Source: Marinobacter nitratireducens
GTDB taxonomy: Bacteria > Pseudomonadota > Gammaproteobacteria > Pseudomonadales > Oleiphilaceae
Direction of reading: 5' to 3'
Assembly (NCBI RefSeq): GCF_000708045.1
Contig: NZ_ANIE01000003.1
Location: 806,001-870,000 of the forward strand
Length of the DNA stretch: 64,000 bases
The position numbers and the translations under genes were made by a program. The notes below the pieces were generated by a model, which saw nothing but the letters and a program-made list of their open reading frames with translations, did not search any database and had not been told where the DNA came from. This document shows, piece after piece, positions 1 to 7,868 of this stretch (its first letter is position 1; each line of letters begins with the position of its first letter).

Positions 1-31
1 CCATTCTCGCGAAGTACAAATAAGCCCGCGG

Positions 32-2518
32 TTACTCAAGACGCCGCAACAGCAGCATGGGTGACACCCTTAGCACAGGTCTCAGCTGCCAGCGGCCGAA
101 CAGGGCAAGCACAAGCGCACTAATCAGGGGAATTGGCACGACAACCTGCCAGTGCCACCCGAATTCCCCTTCAAACATTCCGAATTGAAGTGCCCACACT
201 GCAGCCTCTGCCGAGGCAACACCAAGCACACCGGCAAACCCGCCCAGCAAGGCAAATTCAAGCATCGTGCTACGCACCAGGAGCGACTGTCTCCCGCCGA
301 GTGTCCGCAACAAAGCGCCCTCGCGCTGGCGATCCTGCAATGTCGCGCTGACCACAGCAGCCATCACCACTAAGGCAGCCGCAAGAATGAGAGCCAGAAT
401 TGCTTCAATGGCCTGGGTGACCTGCTGAACGATCTGCTGTATCCGGTCAATGATGTGGTCGATCTCGAGCACCGACACCGTTGGGAAACGTCGGGAAAAC
501 GCATTCAGAGCGGTTTTATCGTCCCCGGGTAGATAAAAACTGGTTATCCACGTGGCCGGCATGTCCGTCAGCCCGCCACCGGGTGGAAACGCCATATAGA
601 AATTGGGCTTCATGCTGTCCCATTGCACGGTGCGAATGCTGGTCACCGGCTCGGTGACTTTGCTGGACCCTATGGTGAACGTCAGTTCATCACCGATCGC
701 CAGACCGAGACGTTCTGCCAGCTCCGCCTCAACCGAGACACCACGAGTCTGCTCAGGATTGAACCAGGCGCCCTGCACAATCTCGTTGTCTTGTGGTAGC
801 TCAGGCATCCATGTGAGGTTCAGTTCGCGATTGAGTGCATTGATACGCTCGTCCTTGCTCACCGCTTCTTTCACCGGCTGACCATTAAGCCCGGTCAACC
901 TGCCTCGCACCATCGGGTATAGGTGCTCGAGATCGTGCCCTTGTTCACTCCAGAAACGACTGACGTCACCCACGGAGTCCGGCGCTATGTTAATCAGGAA
1001 ATGGTTGGGGGCATCGTCCGGCAGCTGCGCCTGCCAGTCATCCAGCAAGGAGGTCCTCACCAGAATCAGAGTGGCAGCAAGCATGAGCGTCATTGCGAAG
1101 ACAGCAATCTGCGACAGGCTGGCACGACGATGTCGGTAGAGCCCAACCAGGGCCAGCCTCCAGGCATTACCACCACCGCGCACCTTCCGCAGCGCCGCCA
1201 CAAGAACCCAACCCAGCAGGGCCAGAATGCCGAGCAACAAACCTAGCCCACCGAGCAGGGATATAACCAGACCCAGTTCGCCGGCGTACAGCCACACCAA
1301 GCCAAACACCGCGATGATTGCCACCAACATGTCCGGTATCGCTTCTCGGCCACTCTCTCCGGGCTGGCTCCTGAGCACCCTCATGGCGGGGACATTGCGA
1401 AGGCGACGTATTGGCGGATAGGCAAAGGCAAACAACGAGACAACCGCTGTTAGAAGCGCCGGCGCCAACGCCGACGGTTCCAGATAAAGATCCACCGGTC
1501 GCTCGAGTAGCTCACTCAACAGTCGCGTCAGCAACCAGAATAGCGGCAGGGCTAACGCCAGACCGGCTACGACCCCGGTTATTCCCCACAGCGCAAGCCG
1601 TCGCAGATAAAGTTGGCCAATTCCCCGACTGCGAACCCCGAGCGTCTTCAGCAGCGCGACCGTGTCCCTCTGAGCCAGAGAATACTGACGGCTCGCGACG
1701 GCAACCGCGACCGCAGCGAGCAACACGGCAAGACTGCCACCAAGCAGAAGGAAGCGCTCTGCACGCTGTAACGAGCGTGAGAAGGTTTCCCCGTCCTGAA
1801 CGCTTTCCCATTCATGGCTCGGCTCAAGCTGGGGTTCCAGCCACCGGTAATAGCCCTCCAACGCGTCATCCGATCCGGCGAACAAATAGACGTATTCCAC
1901 TCGGGAACCGGTCTGGATCACGCCGGTGGAAGCAACGTCATCTGCGTGCATCATGATTCTGGGCGCCAGGGCCGACAGTCGAAAACCGCCGTCTGGCTCC
2001 CGGATCAACAAGCCTGAGACCCGGAGGTTGCGGTTCCCCACTTCCAGGGAATCTCCGATGCTCATATTAAGCAGACGCAACAATCTGGGATTGATCCATA
2101 CTTCTCCGGGGCCCGGCCCTTGAGCGACGAGTTGTCTCGCTCCGTCGGGGTCTTCCTGTACCTCAATCTGGCCTCGCAGCGGGTATTCATCGCTGACCGC
2201 CTTCACCGACACAAGCTGGAAGTTCTCGGCACCAAACACCATGGTGGAAAATTCCACCATACGCCCCGTTTCAAGCCCCCGCGATCGGGCTTCGGTTAAC
2301 CAGCCCGAGGGTATTTCCCGACCATTTTCGGCTTCTAACTGACGATCAGCTGCAAGAAACGAGCTGGCAGACGATACTAACGTTCGCTGCAACTGGCCGG
2401 CGAACAAGGCAATGGTCGCAACGGTAGCAACAGCGATGATCAGTGCCGCAAGTACTACCCGAACGTCCCGCTCGCGCCAGTCACGACGCACCGACATGAG
2501 TTTTCTGGCAGCAGCCAT
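32..2518 (-). CDS. ybbP: ABC transporter permease, FtsX/YbbP type
   Basis: Inner-membrane permease of the YbbA-YbbP ABC system, of the FtsX/MacB superfamily, which acts on envelope substrates rather than importing solutes. The 828 residues are close to the usual length of about 800. One membrane segment lies near residues 20-45, followed by a large periplasmic region. A first FtsX-like membrane bundle spans about 255-385, a further pair of helices about 395-445, another segment about 475, a second periplasmic region, and a C-terminal bundle about 690-815. The gene is translationally coupled to the upstream ATPase gene, whose TGA overlaps this ATG at 2518. The ybbA-ybbP-tesA neighbourhood is conserved in gammaproteobacteria. 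The exported substrate is not established. Confidence 0.9.
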   Translation of the reverse strand: MAAARKLMSVRRDWRERDVRVVLAALIIAVATVATIALFAGQLQRTLVSSASSFLAADRQLEAENGREIPSGWLTEARSRGLETGRMVEFSTMVFGAENFQLVSVKAVSDEYPLRGQIEVQEDPDGARQLVAQGPGPGEVWINPRLLRLLNMSIGDSLEVGNRNLRVSGLLIREPDGGFRLSALAPRIMMHADDVASTGVIQTGSRVEYVYLFAGSDDALEGYYRWLEPQLEPSHEWESVQDGETFSRSLQRAERFLLLGGSLAVLLAAVAVAVASRQYSLAQRDTVALLKTLGVRSRGIGQLYLRRLALWGITGVVAGLALALPLFWLLTRLLSELLERPVDLYLEPSALAPALLTAVVSLFAFAYPPIRRLRNVPAMRVLRSQPGESGREAIPDMLVAIIAVFGLVWLYAGELGLVISLLGGLGLLLGILALLGWVLVAALRKVRGGGNAWRLALVGLYRHRRASLSQIAVFAMTLMLAATLILVRTSLLDDWQAQLPDDAPNHFLINIAPDSVGDVSRFWSEQGHDLEHLYPMVRGRLTGLNGQPVKEAVSKDERINALNRELNLTWMPELPQDNEIVQGAWFNPEQTRGVSVEAELAERLGLAIGDELTFTIGSSKVTEPVTSIRTVQWDSMKPNFYMAFPPGGGLTDMPATWITSFYLPGDDKTALNAFSRRFPTVSVLEIDHIIDRIQQIVQQVTQAIEAILALILAAALVVMAAVVSATLQDRQREGALLRTLGGRQSLLVRSTMLEFALLGGFAGVLGVASAEAAVWALQFGMFEGEFGWHWQVVVPIPLISALVLALFGRWQLRPVLRVSPMLLLRRLE

Positions 2519-3237
2519 CAGTCAGCCGCCTCCTGTGCCGGCGACGGTTCTGTCAATTCGCCGGCCTCGATGCTGAACTGGCGCCCGCAGCGAGCGGCCA
2601 GGTGCTCATCATGGGTCACCATAACCAACGTGGTGCCCTGCTCCCGATTGAGGGCCATCAAAAGATCCGATACCGCATGGCCCGTGCGGTTGTCTAGATT
2701 ACCCGTGGGTTCGTCGGCGAACAGAACCACAGGATCGGAGGCAAAGGCACGAGCAATGGCCACCCTTTGCTGCTCGCCGCCAGACAATTGCCGGGGTGTG
2801 TGGTTCAAACGCTCTTCAAGCCCGACCCGCCCCAGAAGTTCCCGGGCACGAGCCTCCGGGTTCTCGATGCCGGCCAGTTCCAGCGGGAGCATGACATTTT
2901 CAAGGGCGGTCATGGCAGGAAGCAATTGAAACGACTGGAACACGAAGCCGACCCGACTGGCCCGCAGCTTCGCCCGCTCGTCTTCGCCAAATTCACTGAT
3001 ACGGGCACCGTCCAACTCCACCGCGCCCTCGCTGGGCGTATCAAGGCCAGCCAGCAGTCCCAGCAACGTGGTTTTGCCGGACCCGGAGCGCCCGACGATC
3101 GCTACGGACTCTCCGCGATTGATTTCCAGGTTGACCCCCTTCAAGATCGTCAGCGTATCGGTTTCAAGGCTGACCCGATGGGTCAAGTTGCTGACTCGCA
3201 GCATCGGCTGCGGCTGTCCGGCATTGAAATCAGTCAT
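2518..3237 (-). CDS. ybbA: ABC transporter ATP-binding protein YbbA
   Basis: ATPase partner of the adjacent FtsX-type permease. It shows a Walker A GRSGSGKTT, the signature LSGGEQQRVAIARA, Walker B VVLFADEP, and the switch-region histidine in MVTHDEH. This is the MacB/LolD-like branch of ABC ATPases. The reading frame can extend upstream to 3303, but the Met at 3237 gives the normal family N-terminus (MTDFNAG) and avoids overlapping the divergent tesA start at 3298, so I chose it. About 60 nt between the two starts must hold both promoters. The family assignment is firm; the substrate is unknown. Confidence 0.9.
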   Translation of the reverse strand: MTDFNAGQPQPMLRVSNLTHRVSLETDTLTILKGVNLEINRGESVAIVGRSGSGKTTLLGLLAGLDTPSEGAVELDGARISEFGEDERAKLRASRVGFVFQSFQLLPAMTALENVMLPLELAGIENPEARARELLGRVGLEERLNHTPRQLSGGEQQRVAIARAFASDPVVLFADEPTGNLDNRTGHAVSDLLMALNREQGTTLVMVTHDEHLAARCGRQFSIEAGELTEPSPAQEAAD

Positions 3238-3297
3238 CTGATTCACGGATTCTCCCGTTCCCAAGGCGTTGAACTTAATAGGGTAACCATAGTCTTT

Positions 3298-3927
3298 ATG
3301 CATACGGCACTGAAGTCTGCCAGATCAATTCTGATCCTTCTCTGCGTCGTCTTTACCACACCCGCGCTCTCCAACCAGAGCACGCTACTGGTGCTGGGTG
3401 ACAGTCTCAGCGCCGCCTACGGCGTTCCGTCTGAAACCGCTTGGGTGGAGTTGCTCAAAGAAAAACTTGCGAACAACGGGTACAAGCAATGGCAGGTGGT
3501 TAACGCCAGCATCAGCGGCGAAACAACAGACGGCGGCGCCAGGCGCCTTCCAGGCCTTCTGGAAAAGCATTCACCGGACGTTGTCATCATTGAACTTGGC
3601 GGCAACGATGGCCTGCGTGGATTCCCACCAAACGTCATCGAATCCAACCTGGCCTCGATGATCAGCCAGGCCAAGGACTCCGGCGCCCTGACCATACTCG
3701 TCGGCATGCAGATACCCCCGAACTATGGCCAACGCTATACCTCCATGTTTGCAGATATCTTCCCGAAACTGTCCGACCAGTACGACACCGAATTGGTTCC
3801 CTTCTTTCTGGACGGAGTTTACGATCAGGAGGGACTCATGCAGGATGACGGAATCCATCCCACGGTCGAAGCTCAGCCAATACTATTGAACAACGTCTGG
3901 CCTGTGCTCGAGCCGATACTGCATTAA
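3298..3927 (+). CDS. tesA: arylesterase / acyl-CoA thioesterase I / lysophospholipase
   Basis: Periplasmic SGNH-family hydrolase of 209 residues acting on acyl-thioesters, aryl esters and lysophospholipids. An N-terminal signal peptide is visible: Lys/Arg, then a hydrophobic run about residues 11-24. Block I is GDSLSAAYG with nucleophile Ser36; GGNDGLRG supplies the block III Asn; DGIHP near the C-terminus supplies the Asp/His pair. The start at 3298 was chosen because it begins the signal peptide; the open frame upstream is antisense to ybbA. It is divergent from ybbA-ybbP, the same context as in E. coli. It ends 10 nt before the convergent hydrolase gene with no terminator between. Confidence 0.93.
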   Translation: MHTALKSARSILILLCVVFTTPALSNQSTLLVLGDSLSAAYGVPSETAWVELLKEKLANNGYKQWQVVNASISGETTDGGARRLPGLLEKHSPDVVIIELGGNDGLRGFPPNVIESNLASMISQAKDSGALTILVGMQIPPNYGQRYTSMFADIFPKLSDQYDTELVPFFLDGVYDQEGLMQDDGIHPTVEAQPILLNNVWPVLEPILH

Positions 3928-3937
3928 CCGCTCCGCG

Positions 3938-4885
3938 TCACACCAGGTTCTGGAGGAACGCGATGGCTCGTCTCTCCGACCAGTAGTAGCCATCACGGGC
4001 ATGCTCAACGAAGCCGACATGCCCTCCCCATCGGGGCGCCTCCAAACTGACGTGGGCGCCCAACTTTGTTTGATCGTCCGGAAAACATTGATCCGAGAGG
4101 AACGGATCATCAGCTGCATTCAACATCAGAGCCGGCACCCGAATGTCACGCAGGCGCCCGAGGGCAGAGCACTGGGCCCAGTAATCTTCAGCATCTGCAA
4201 ACCCGTGTAAAGGAGCAGTGTAACGGTCATCAAATTCCCGGAAATTGCGAATAGTTTCAAACCCACCTACATCGACAACATCGGGAAAAATCTCGGACTT
4301 TTCTTTCATTTTCCCGTAAAGATCGTTCAGGAAACGCTGCATGTAAATTTTCCGGCTGGGTTTTGCCAGCACGTCAGCACTGCCGGCCAGATCACAAGGA
4401 ACGGAATAAGCGATGGCTCCACAAATCCGGCTATCTACCTGCTCACTCTGCTGCCCGAGATACAGCAAGGTCAGGTTCCCACCCATGCTGAACCCTGACA
4501 AAAACAGGGTGTCATAGGCCTTGCTCAATGCGTGATTGACCACCCGCTCAAGATCTTCCGTTGCACCGCTGTGATAGAAACGTGGCTGCAGATTCATGAC
4601 ACCGCCACAAGAGCGGAAATTCCAGGCCAGAACATCCCAGCCGTCACTCAGCAACGCGCGGGTCAATCCAAGCACATACGGGCGGCGGCTGTGCCCCTCG
4701 AGCCCATGGGAGACGATGGCCAAACGGTTACTGCCTTGCCGGTACCAGTCCAGATGCAGTTCGTCCTCATCATCCGTCGCAATGACTTCCGGGCTCGGTG
4801 CCACCATTTCCACCTTGCGGAACAAGGTAGGCCACACGGATTGCACATGCCCGTTACGTAACCAGGGAGGCGGTCTGTAGTACAA
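3938..4885 (-). CDS. alpha/beta hydrolase, YheT family
   Basis: Cytoplasmic alpha/beta-hydrolase of 315 residues matching the YheT/ABHD1-3 family. Visible features are an N-terminal PPPWLRNGHVQ stretch typical of the family, an HGLEGHSRRPY oxyanion-hole region, the nucleophile elbow SGFSMGGN, an Asp in NAADDPF, and the catalytic His in WGGHVGF. Physiological substrates in bacteria are unclear; relatives hydrolyse short-chain esters. Convergent with tesA. Its start lies just upstream of the promoter for the oppositely transcribed tRNA-Asn gene, so the 25 nt from 4886 to 4910 separate the two divergent units. Confidence 0.88.
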   Translation of the reverse strand: MYYRPPPWLRNGHVQSVWPTLFRKVEMVAPSPEVIATDDEDELHLDWYRQGSNRLAIVSHGLEGHSRRPYVLGLTRALLSDGWDVLAWNFRSCGGVMNLQPRFYHSGATEDLERVVNHALSKAYDTLFLSGFSMGGNLTLLYLGQQSEQVDSRICGAIAYSVPCDLAGSADVLAKPSRKIYMQRFLNDLYGKMKEKSEIFPDVVDVGGFETIRNFREFDDRYTAPLHGFADAEDYWAQCSALGRLRDIRVPALMLNAADDPFLSDQCFPDDQTKLGAHVSLEAPRWGGHVGFVEHARDGYYWSERRAIAFLQNLV

Positions 4886-4909
4886 TTTTTAACCTTTCAA
4901 TTCAGAGGG

Positions 4910-4938
4910 TTGACCCCACAAGATAAAGTGCTTAATAT
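4910..4938 (+). promoter_or_regulatory. sigma70 promoter of tRNA-Asn (copy 1)
   Basis: TTGACC at 4910-4915, a 17-nt spacer, and TAATAT at 4933-4938, followed by a GC-only discriminator (GCGCGCC). GC-rich discriminators are typical of stringently controlled stable-RNA promoters. The second tRNA-Asn has the same layout. Confidence 0.8.
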
Positions 4939-4962
4939 GCGCGCCATCTTGATTGATGCTGT

Positions 4963-5038
4963 TCCCCGATAGCTCAGTTGGTAGAGCAACGGACTGTTAA
5001 TCCGTTTGTCGCTGGTTCGAGCCCAGCTCGGGGAGCCA
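4963..5038 (+). tRNA. tRNA-Asn (GTT), copy 1
   Basis: A 76-nt cloverleaf. Acceptor TCCCCGA pairs with TCGGGGA, followed by discriminator G and an encoded CCA. D-arm GCTCAGTTGGTAGAGC, anticodon stem GGACT/TCCGT-like with anticodon GTT at 4996-4998, and T-arm loop GGTTCGAGCC. Identical in sequence to the copy at 19690-19765. Confidence 0.97.
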
Positions 5039-5047
5039 CTTATTTCT

Positions 5048-5083
5048 AAATGCCGCTACTTCATACGAAGCCGCGGCATTTTT
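5048..5083 (+). terminator. rho-independent terminator after tRNA-Asn copy 1
   Basis: Stem AAATGCCGC / GCGGCATTT, with an inner CTTC/GAAG extension, then a T run. It also lies just past the stop of apeB on the other strand and could serve both directions. Confidence 0.8.
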
Positions 5084-5094
5084 CGTTTCTTGCC

Positions 5095-6384
5095 TCAGAA
5101 AATCTTCTTCCGCTGCATAAATTCGGTCAGCACCCTGAACAGCGTGAGGCTGTCTTCTGCACCAATCATTTCCCGAATCGAATGCATCCCGAACTGCGGC
5201 ACACCAATATCCAGCGTTGTCACCCCGAGATTCCCCGCTGTTAGCGGTCCAATGGTACTGCCACACCCCATGTCGCTTCGCACCACGAACGACTGGTGCG
5301 GCAGCCCCAGTTCGTCGCTGATGTGACGGTAAACCGCCGCCGACCGACTGTTGGTGGCATAACGCTGGTTATGGTTGATCTTGATCACCGGCCCCTGATT
5401 GAGCAGCGGCCCGTGATTCTCATCGTGCTTGTCCATGTAGTTAGGATGGATCCCATGGGCGTTGTCCGCGGAGATCATCATTGAGCCAGCGATCGCTCTG
5501 GCCTTGCCTGCACCACACCAACGATCGAGAACCGCGGTCAGAAATGGGCCCTGCGCCCCCTCTGCCGAGACACTACCGACTTCCTCATGGTCGTTGCAGA
5601 CCAGAAGCGCCGCTTCGTCACCCGACGTGCTAAGCAGCGCCTGAAGACCAATGAAGCAGCTCAGCAGGTTATCCAGCCGCGCTGAGGCAATGAACTCATC
5701 CCGCAGGCCTACAAACGAAGCACCATTGGCGTCGTAGAAGCTCAGCTCGTAACCCAACACCTTGCGTGCCTTCACGCCGCTCTCATCGCTCATCTGCTGA
5801 CGAAGCAAATCGTGGAAGCTTGTGGTATCGTCCTCCGGCACCTGCATCATCACCGGCGGTAGATCGGTCTGGGCATTCACCGTTCGGTTGCTGTTCGCCT
5901 CGCGATCGAGGTGTATGGCAAGACTGGGTATAAACGCCACGGCCTTACGGAAATCCACCAGCGTATCCCGCACCTCTCCCTGGTCATCAAGATAGGTAAC
6001 ACGGCCGGCAAGGGACAGATCCCGATCAAACCAGGGGTTCAGCAATACGCCGCCGTACACCTCGACACCGAGCTGGTAAAAACCCTGTCGGCGCAGTTCC
6101 GGATTTGGTTTCACCTTCAGGCAGGGGCTGTCCGTATGCGCACCGACCATGCGAATGCCGGAACAAGACACATCGTTCTTGCCGGTGCGAAATGCGACAA
6201 TGGAGGAGCCATTGCGAATGACGTAGTAACCGGAACCGGACTCCAGAGCCCAGTCATCCCGCTCGTTCAATTCCTGAAAGCCCGCAGCATCCAGCCGGCT
6301 CTTCATTGATGCAACCGCATGCCAGGGCGTTGGCGATGCATCCAGAAACTTCAGCAAACCTTTGTTAAATTCAGCGTGTTCCAT
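5095..6384 (-). CDS. apeB: M18 family aminopeptidase
   Basis: Cytosolic M18 (aspartyl-aminopeptidase type) metallopeptidase of 429 residues, releasing N-terminal residues from peptides. Metal-binding and catalytic landmarks are visible: [14 protein letters not shown] (His and Asp ligands), NDHEEVGS (Glu/Glu of the dinuclear zinc site), the SADNAHG region, and [15 protein letters not shown] with the last His ligand. Length and order match ApeB/PepC-type proteins. It stands alone: tRNA-Asn lies downstream on the other strand, and a divergent hypothetical gene begins about 120 nt from its start. Confidence 0.93.
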   Translation of the reverse strand: MEHAEFNKGLLKFLDASPTPWHAVASMKSRLDAAGFQELNERDDWALESGSGYYVIRNGSSIVAFRTGKNDVSCSGIRMVGAHTDSPCLKVKPNPELRRQGFYQLGVEVYGGVLLNPWFDRDLSLAGRVTYLDDQGEVRDTLVDFRKAVAFIPSLAIHLDREANSNRTVNAQTDLPPVMMQVPEDDTTSFHDLLRQQMSDESGVKARKVLGYELSFYDANGASFVGLRDEFIASARLDNLLSCFIGLQALLSTSGDEAALLVCNDHEEVGSVSAEGAQGPFLTAVLDRWCGAGKARAIAGSMMISADNAHGIHPNYMDKHDENHGPLLNQGPVIKINHNQRYATNSRSAAVYRHISDELGLPHQSFVVRSDMGCGSTIGPLTAGNLGVTTLDIGVPQFGMHSIREMIGAEDSLTLFRVLTEFMQRKKIF

Positions 6385-6505
6385 GATGTCCCTGATTGAA
6401 TGATAATTGCCTCAACAGTATGGCATGAAGCCCGCCAGCCTCCTACCGGCCCGGCGGACATTACCGATGAAATGCCACCCAACGAATCCAGTGCCGGAGC
6501 CCAGC

Positions 6506-6991
6506 GTGCAACTACCCACCTTCCTAGACATCGAATACTGCCAGACCGACACCACACTCGTTCCCGTCGCCATGGCCTGGTCACTCAGCGACGGCCGCAT
6601 GAAAACCGTCGTGATCACACCGGAAGACGATTGGATGCCCGAAGACGGCGAGCTGCCAGACCTCGACCAGCGCTACCTGGATGAGCAAGGTGTGCCACTG
6701 CTGGAAATCGTCCGCGAACTCCACGAAGACCTCCCGGACCAGACCGTCTACGTGGATGGACTGGACCCGGACGACGTATTGATTGACCTGATCTTCAGCG
6801 CCGTGGGCCACGAACCGCCGTTCGAACTCGCCTCGATTTCCGAACTGATCACCGACCTCGACCGGGAAACCCTTGAGGACCGCCGTCGACAAATCATGAT
6901 CGACGAAGGCCTGGAGCCCCAACTACCGGAGAACGGCGTCTATGCCCTACTCCTCCTGGCGCGGGAAGAAGGCCTGATGCAACAAGACTGA
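6506..6991 (+). CDS. hypothetical protein, possible RNase H-fold exonuclease-like
   Basis: I do not recognise this gene with certainty. The GTG at 6506 has a GGAG six bases upstream and starts the protein just before the pattern TFLDIEYCQTD; the open frame reaches back to 6407 with alternative ATGs at 6425 and 6467. It is a soluble acidic protein of 161 residues. The N-terminal Asp-x-Glu on a hydrophobic strand, followed by two further strands (VPVAMAWSL, MKTVVI), resembles the first strands of DEDD-type exonucleases. However, I cannot find clear second and third exonuclease motifs, so the function is open. The C-terminal half is helical and acidic. No operon partners. Confidence 0.6.
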   Translation: MQLPTFLDIEYCQTDTTLVPVAMAWSLSDGRMKTVVITPEDDWMPEDGELPDLDQRYLDEQGVPLLEIVRELHEDLPDQTVYVDGLDPDDVLIDLIFSAVGHEPPFELASISELITDLDRETLEDRRRQIMIDEGLEPQLPENGVYALLLLAREEGLMQQD

Positions 6992-7101
6992 CCCCGGAGG
7001 ACCAGAACCGGCACAGGGAAGTGTGACACGGGTCGACGTAACAAACGGTTACACAAGGCAGAATCTGCCCGTAACCGCCCACGTCAGGAAACCCGATAAC
7101 A

Positions 7102-7722
7102 ATGAGCTACGTAGTGCGAAAAATCCGGACGGCCGCCAGGTCCCTCCCCTTATTCTTGATTCCCCTGCTCGCAGCCAACGACACCCTTGCGGAAGAAAAA
7201 CCGCGTGCAGACAAGCACTACATCGGCCTGATGGTCACCGCACTCAATCACCGCACCATCGGCGAGCAAACCAACGAGGCTGCCTGGGGGAGCGCTGGCA
7301 CCCTCATCGTAGGCGGACACATCACCGACCTATTCCACGCCGAACTCCGCGCCGGCGGCGGCTTCAAAGACGCCGAAGTGCCGGAGAGCAACCTGACCCT
7401 CGCCGTCGACTACTTCGCCAGCTGGTACATCGGACTGCACTACCCGATCACCGACTACTCCAACATTTACGGCCAGTTCGGCTTCTCCTTCATCAGCGGC
7501 GAAGCCACACTCGAAAACCCGGGTGCCGACGCTAACCGTCAGTTCCAGGACCTTGAGGGCGAATTCCCGGACAGCGGCTTCAGCGTCAGCTGGGTGGCCG
7601 GCATGGATTTCGAGGTGATGGATGACACCTTTCTGGTGTTCGAGGGCGGAAAGCTGTTCAAAGACACCGGAAGTGACGTTAACACCTTCCAGTTCTCAGG
7701 CGGACTACGTTACGAGTTCTAG
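7102..7722 (+). CDS. small outer-membrane beta-barrel protein
   Basis: Predicted exported barrel of 206 residues. The N-terminus has basic residues, a hydrophobic run about 15-25, and a probable signal-peptidase site after TLA. The rest alternates polar and hydrophobic residues in strand-like stretches rich in Gly, Tyr and Phe, and the chain ends GGLRYEF with the C-terminal Phe typical of BAM substrates. It resembles OmpA-like/OmpW-like 8-strand porin-like proteins annotated as outer membrane beta-barrel protein; the exact role is unknown. Its 3' flank carries a large structured inverted repeat that would be transcribed in its mRNA. Confidence 0.75.
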   Translation: MSYVVRKIRTAARSLPLFLIPLLAANDTLAEEKPRADKHYIGLMVTALNHRTIGEQTNEAAWGSAGTLIVGGHITDLFHAELRAGGGFKDAEVPESNLTLAVDYFASWYIGLHYPITDYSNIYGQFGFSFISGEATLENPGADANRQFQDLEGEFPDSGFSVSWVAGMDFEVMDDTFLVFEGGKLFKDTGSDVNTFQFSGGLRYEF

Positions 7723-7752
7723 AAAGCAGGCTATTTACCTGGGTCCGGGCGA

Positions 7753-7858
7753 GGCCATCTCACCAGGCCGCCCTGGAATGTGTGGCGCCAAGGACGGCGC
7801 CACTCAAGCGCACATGGATGTGCTCGTAGCGGTTCCGGGGTGGCCTGGTGAGATGGCC
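7753..7858 (+). repeat. 106-nt multi-branched inverted-repeat element
   Basis: Arms 7753-7778 and 7833-7858 pair over 26 bp, with 24 Watson-Crick pairs (the outer 17 continuous) and two G-U wobbles on the plus-strand RNA. Inside sit two separate hairpins: GTGGCGCC/GGCGCCAC at 7782-7803 (8 bp) and GCACA/TGTGC at 7810-7823. The result is a three-way-junction fold between the barrel gene and the convergent rlmL. No T run follows, so it is not an ordinary terminator. Confidence 0.85.
7805..7834 (+). repeat. 30-nt dispersed repeat, copy 1
   Basis: The core contains the palindrome GCACATGGATGTGC. It matches 28 of 30 positions of the sequence at 19894-19923, 12 kb away. Both copies are intergenic and in the same orientation. 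Confidence 0.8.
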
Positions 7859-7868
7859 GACACTCGAT

